A stretch of 8,452 nt of DNA from Thermotogae bacterium (GTDB lineage: Bacteria > Thermotogota > Thermotogae > UBA12178), in NCBI GenBank assembly GCA_003641795.1, contig QNAP01000066.1, positions 1-8,452 on the forward strand, written 5' to 3'. Position numbers and translations under genes: made by a program. Shown piece by piece: positions 6,189-8,452 of the stretch (positions are counted from its first letter, which is position 1; every line of letters starts with the position of its first letter). The notes beneath the pieces were generated by a model that was given only the letters and a program-made list of their open reading frames with translations, was not told the origin of the DNA and did not search any database.

Positions 6189-7022
6189 ATGGAGGTGGTC
6201 ACACTGCCATTTATGAAAGTGAACGACGTACAGCTCTATTATGAAGAAAAAGGTCCGGATTTTGGAGAACCGTTGGTCTTTCTAAACGGTATTTTCATGT
6301 CAACCGCGAGCTGGCGTTTGATGGTTCCATTCTTCGAAAGGAGCTACCGTGTTGTACTCCACGACTTCAGGGGGCAGTGGAACTCGGGGAAGCCTGAAGA
6401 ACCTTACTCTCTCCACCAGCACGCACGCGACTTGAAAGGGTTACTAGAACATCTCGATCTCGACAAAGTACACATTGTGGGAACATCTTATGGCGGAGAA
6501 GTTGGGCTTTGTTTCGCTCTGGAATTTCCAGAGAGGGTGAGGAGTCTCACTGTTATCAGCTCGGTCAGCGAGATCAGACCGCATTTGAAATACATGGCCC
6601 GTCGCTGGTTGAATGCAGCGAAGACACACGATCCAGAGATCTTCGTGTGCGAGTGGATCGGCGACGTATACAGCGAAGAGTTTCTCCAAAAGCACCGAGA
6701 ATACCTTTGGGAAAGGCTTGTACAACTGTATCAAACGTTCGATTACAACGCCGCCATACGTTTGTTGGAAAGTTTCTTAGAGCTGGAAACATCTCCTCTC
6801 ACACCAAAGCTGGAGCATCTATCCACGCCCACTTTGGTGTTGGCAGCAGAAAGAGATCTCGTCAAGCCTCTTGAATACTCACGTATCATAGCCCAGACAG
6901 TACCCCAGGCACAGTTTCACATCATTCCCGATGCTGGACACGGAGTGGTGATCGAGAAACCAAAGAAGACGTCCACCGTAATTCTGGGATTCCTCGCGAG
7001 TTTGGGAACAACGCTTGATTGA
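6189..7022 (+). CDS. Cytoplasmic alpha/beta hydrolase (enol-lactonase/esterase-like)
   Basis: Alpha/beta-fold hydrolase of up to 277 residues with no signal peptide, so probably cytoplasmic. The classic layout is complete: VFLNGIFMS (30-38, oxyanion loop with NG instead of HG), HDFRGQWNSGKP (58-69), nucleophile elbow GTSYGG (98-103, Ser100), AERDLVKP (220-227, acid Asp223) and PDAGHG (247-252, base His251). The pattern resembles 3-oxoadipate enol-lactonase and related carboxylester hydrolases. Its position after the importer suggests that it cleaves an imported ester or lactone, a second step after the exported hydrolase; this is inference. The start is uncertain: ATG 6189 abuts the livF-type stop but has no site of its own, ATG 6213 is far from the nearby GGAGGTG, and CTG 6204 is ideally spaced and would give MPFMKVNDVQLYYE, a very typical N-terminus for this family. 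The coordinates use the longest ATG form. Confidence 0.9.
   Translation: MEVVTLPFMKVNDVQLYYEEKGPDFGEPLVFLNGIFMSTASWRLMVPFFERSYRVVLHDFRGQWNSGKPEEPYSLHQHARDLKGLLEHLDLDKVHIVGTSYGGEVGLCFALEFPERVRSLTVISSVSEIRPHLKYMARRWLNAAKTHDPEIFVCEWIGDVYSEEFLQKHREYLWERLVQLYQTFDYNAAIRLLESFLELETSPLTPKLEHLSTPTLVLAAERDLVKPLEYSRIIAQTVPQAQFHIIPDAGHGVVIEKPKKTSTVILGFLASLGTTLD
6191..6197 (+). promoter_or_regulatory. Ribosome binding site near the uncertain start of the second hydrolase gene
   Basis: GGAGGTG lies just inside the longest open frame. It overlaps ATG 6189, is 15 bp from ATG 6213, and is exactly 6 bp from an in-frame CTG at 6204. The spacing therefore fits a CTG start best. Confidence 0.5.
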
Positions 7023-7028
7023 GCATAT

Positions 7029-7036
7029 AGGAGGTG
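7029..7036 (+). promoter_or_regulatory. Ribosome binding site that fixes the start of the KASIII-like gene
   Basis: AGGAGGTG ends 6 bp before GTG 7043. The earlier in-frame GTG at 7034 is part of this site and is unlikely to be the start. Confidence 0.8.
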
Positions 7037-7042
7037 CAAAAC

Positions 7043-8026
7043 GTGAAGCATGCCAAGATCGTGTCTGCAGGCCTTTACTCACCACAAAAGATCATGACCA
7101 ATAAGGAGTTTGAACGACTCACGGGCATGGTCATTGACCCTCATTACAGTGAGGTCATCGGAATCAATCACAGACACCTTTCCGATTCTAAAGAAACTCC
7201 CGCCTTTATGGCGGCGGAAGCGGGAAAACGAGCCTTGGAAAATGCCGGTGTTTCTCCGGAAGAACTGGATCTCATAATAGTGGGAACCGACACACCCGAA
7301 GCCATCTCCCCCCCAACAGCTGCTAAAGTACAGTTCCTGTTGGGAGCCCATCAAGTGAAGACGAAAGTCTTCGATATCAACGCCTCCTGTGCCAACGGTG
7401 CCTTGATGCTCGACATAGCCTCCAGATACATCGCTTTGGAAGACACGAAGAAGGTTCTGGTGATAGGCACCTATGCCATGACAAAGTTTCTCTCCTGGAG
7501 GTATTCCTGGGAAGCGCTCTTTTCGGATGGAGCAGGTGCGGTGCTCTTGGAAGCCTCGGATGAACCAGGGTATTTGGGAGGTGTCGGTATCTCGGATGGA
7601 AGCTACTGGAACTTCTGGGGTGTTTACATGGGAACGGGCACGATGAACGTTGCAGGAATCGAGAAAGGGCTCCATTTGCTGGATTTGCGGGCACCATATC
7701 CCCCCACAGTCAACGAAGAAGGATGGGTACAGCTCTTCAACGATCTCTCGAAAAAGACTGGATTTTCAAAAGAGGACGTGGGTATGATCTTTTTCACACA
7801 GGTTAGAAGAAAGACCATCTTCAAGGTGATGGATGCTTTAGGTTTGCCTCACGAAAAGACTCACAACATTATGGACAAATACGGTTACACAGGTTCCGCG
7901 TGCGTCTACATGGCTCTTCAAGATGCGATTGAAACGAACAAGATGGAAGGCCTGGAAGGTAAAATCGTGGTCTTCATAACCTCAGGCGTCGGATACCAGC
8001 AGTACGCTGTAGCATTCAAATGGTGA
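7043..8026 (+). CDS. Divergent 3-oxoacyl-ACP synthase III (FabH/KASIII)-like thiolase-fold protein, altered catalytic triad
   Basis: Cytoplasmic thiolase-superfamily protein of 327 residues, matching FabH in length and domain order. The N-terminal half has IVSAGLYSPQK (6-16), AGKRALENAGVSPEELDLII (60-79) and the nucleophile motif DINASCANGA (111-120, Cys116). FSDGAGAVLLEAS (160-172) matches FabH FGDGAGA. FabH uses a Cys-His-Asn triad. Aligned by eye, the His position in VPHQAN is Thr252 in MIFFTQVRRK (248-257), and the Asn position in GNTSA is Tyr282 in YGYTGSA (280-286). The FabH CoA-contact Trp segment is also not conserved (DPHYSEV, 32-38). Decarboxylative condensation is therefore unlikely. 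Acyl transfer, hydrolysis or C-C bond chemistry through Cys116 is possible, as in other KASIII-like acyltransferases. The gene follows the second hydrolase by 20 bp and is the last in the train. The substrate is unknown, so no symbol is given. Confidence 0.87.
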   Translation: MKHAKIVSAGLYSPQKIMTNKEFERLTGMVIDPHYSEVIGINHRHLSDSKETPAFMAAEAGKRALENAGVSPEELDLIIVGTDTPEAISPPTAAKVQFLLGAHQVKTKVFDINASCANGALMLDIASRYIALEDTKKVLVIGTYAMTKFLSWRYSWEALFSDGAGAVLLEASDEPGYLGGVGISDGSYWNFWGVYMGTGTMNVAGIEKGLHLLDLRAPYPPTVNEEGWVQLFNDLSKKTGFSKEDVGMIFFTQVRRKTIFKVMDALGLPHEKTHNIMDKYGYTGSACVYMALQDAIETNKMEGLEGKIVVFITSGVGYQQYAVAFKW

Positions 8027-8057
8027 AGAAAGCCGGGCTTCGAAGCCCGGCTTTCTT
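8026..8057. terminator. Bidirectional Rho-independent terminator between convergent genes
   Basis: A perfect 32-nt palindrome centred on TTCGAA has a GCCGGGC core. Its outer arms read AAGAAA on the left and TTTCTT on the right, giving a U-rich 3' arm when transcribed in either direction. It starts at the last base of the KASIII-like stop and overlaps the last two bases of the minus-strand aldolase stop codon, so it serves both convergent transcripts. Confidence 0.88.
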
Positions 8058-8452
8058 AACTCTCTTTCACTTCGATTCGCTCGAATCCTCCAAAATAAGG
8101 ACACATGTACCAAGGGATCGCAAAGCTACCAGCTTTCTTAAGCCACTGAATTACAGTCCTTCCAGACGTCCTAAGAAATAGTTCCATTTGTTCGGCACTT
8201 TGTGCCACTCTTACCACACCTTTCCAAACAACTCTTCCTGCAAGGAAACCGGAACTTCCCAATTTGCAGTTTAAGCTCACCAATGAAAGAAAATCCTTCA
8301 CATCGATTCCTCCGCTGAGTATCACCCACGGTTTTCCGCCCGAAGCATTGACTATACGATCTGGCGATAATTTCTCTCGGAACGCTTCGATCTTGAAAAG
8401 ATCGACCCCATACTCTTCTCCTTTAAAAACGTTCATAGCAGAAAGGATCGCC
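8056..8452 (-). CDS. LacD-family class I aldolase, C-terminal part (truncated by window edge)
   Basis: The last 131 residues of a cytoplasmic class I (Schiff-base) aldolase of the DeoC/FbaB/LacD superfamily, similar to tagatose-1,6-bisphosphate aldolase, which splits a phosphorylated ketose into two three-carbon units. YGVDLFKIEAF matches the LacD block YGVDVLKVE, and its Lys is the Schiff-base residue. VILSGGIDVKDF matches the phosphate-binding strand region, and GFLAGRVVWK matches the LacD segment with GR and W. The frame stays open to the right edge, with AILSA upstream of the Met at 8436, as in full LacD proteins (about 300-330 residues), so that Met is internal. The tail IPWYMCPYFGG resembles no LacD ending I can recall precisely. 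The family also includes sulfofructose-phosphate aldolases (YihT-type), so the substrate is uncertain. The gene converges on the transporter train and is unlikely to belong to it. Confidence 0.82.
   Translation of the reverse strand, partial: AILSAMNVFKGEEYGVDLFKIEAFREKLSPDRIVNASGGKPWVILSGGIDVKDFLSLVSLNCKLGSSGFLAGRVVWKGVVRVAQSAEQMELFLRTSGRTVIQWLKKAGSFAIPWYMCPYFGGFERIEVKES

Noticed and set aside
7079..7675. Long minus-strand open frame (198 codons) inside the KASIII-like gene
   Set aside because: The sense frame has clear family motifs over the same span. The antisense product has no recognisable domain and no sensible ribosome binding site; it reflects the codon pattern of the sense gene.
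7043..8026. Calling the last plus-strand gene fabH
   Set aside because: The catalytic His and Asn are replaced and the gene is not in a fatty-acid synthesis cluster, so housekeeping FabH function is not supported.

Overview
The window most likely comes from a thermophilic bacterium of the Thermotogales, perhaps Pseudothermotoga-like. The clues are strong AGGAGGTG-type ribosome binding sites, frequent GTG starts, AGA-rich arginine use, tightly packed overlapping genes, moderate GC, and a FabG fragment that resembles Thermotoga FabG. This placement is inferred from memory of the families, not from a search.

Nearly everything is one plus-strand gene train from the left edge to about 8026. In order it holds: the C-terminal part of a FabG-like short-chain dehydrogenase (2-307); an exported alpha/beta hydrolase (323-1543); a periplasmic solute-binding protein (1568-2803); two LivH/LivM-type permeases (2884-4766); two LivG/LivF-type ATPases (4756-6188); a cytoplasmic alpha/beta hydrolase (6189-7022); and a divergent FabH/KASIII-like enzyme (7043-8026). 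Junctions are 4 bp, 11 bp and 1 bp overlaps, direct abutment, or gaps of 15-24 bp. The one longer gap (2804-2883) carries a perfect 9-bp hairpin behind the binding-protein gene. A 32-nt perfect palindrome at 8026-8057 ends the train. It also ends a convergent minus-strand gene, the C-terminal part of a LacD-family class I aldolase that runs off the right edge.

Read as a unit, this is not a plain branched-chain amino acid importer. A secreted hydrolase stands upstream of a complete HAAT-family ABC transporter, and a cytoplasmic hydrolase, a thiolase-fold enzyme and a ketoreductase-type SDR flank it. The arrangement suggests uptake and breakdown of an ester-, lactone- or amide-linked carboxylic compound: cleavage in the periplasm, import, second cleavage inside, then acyl transfer and reduction. 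The cargo cannot be read from the sequence.

The most notable molecular oddity is the KASIII-like protein. It keeps the nucleophilic Cys (C116), but Thr and Tyr stand where FabH has its catalytic His and Asn, so normal decarboxylative condensation is unlikely. LivG has a degenerate ABC signature facing a canonical one in LivF. Several genes have starts that the ribosome binding sites move downstream of the longest open frame, and one may use CTG. No RNA genes, mobile elements, CRISPR arrays or gene-free stretches over 300 bp were seen.
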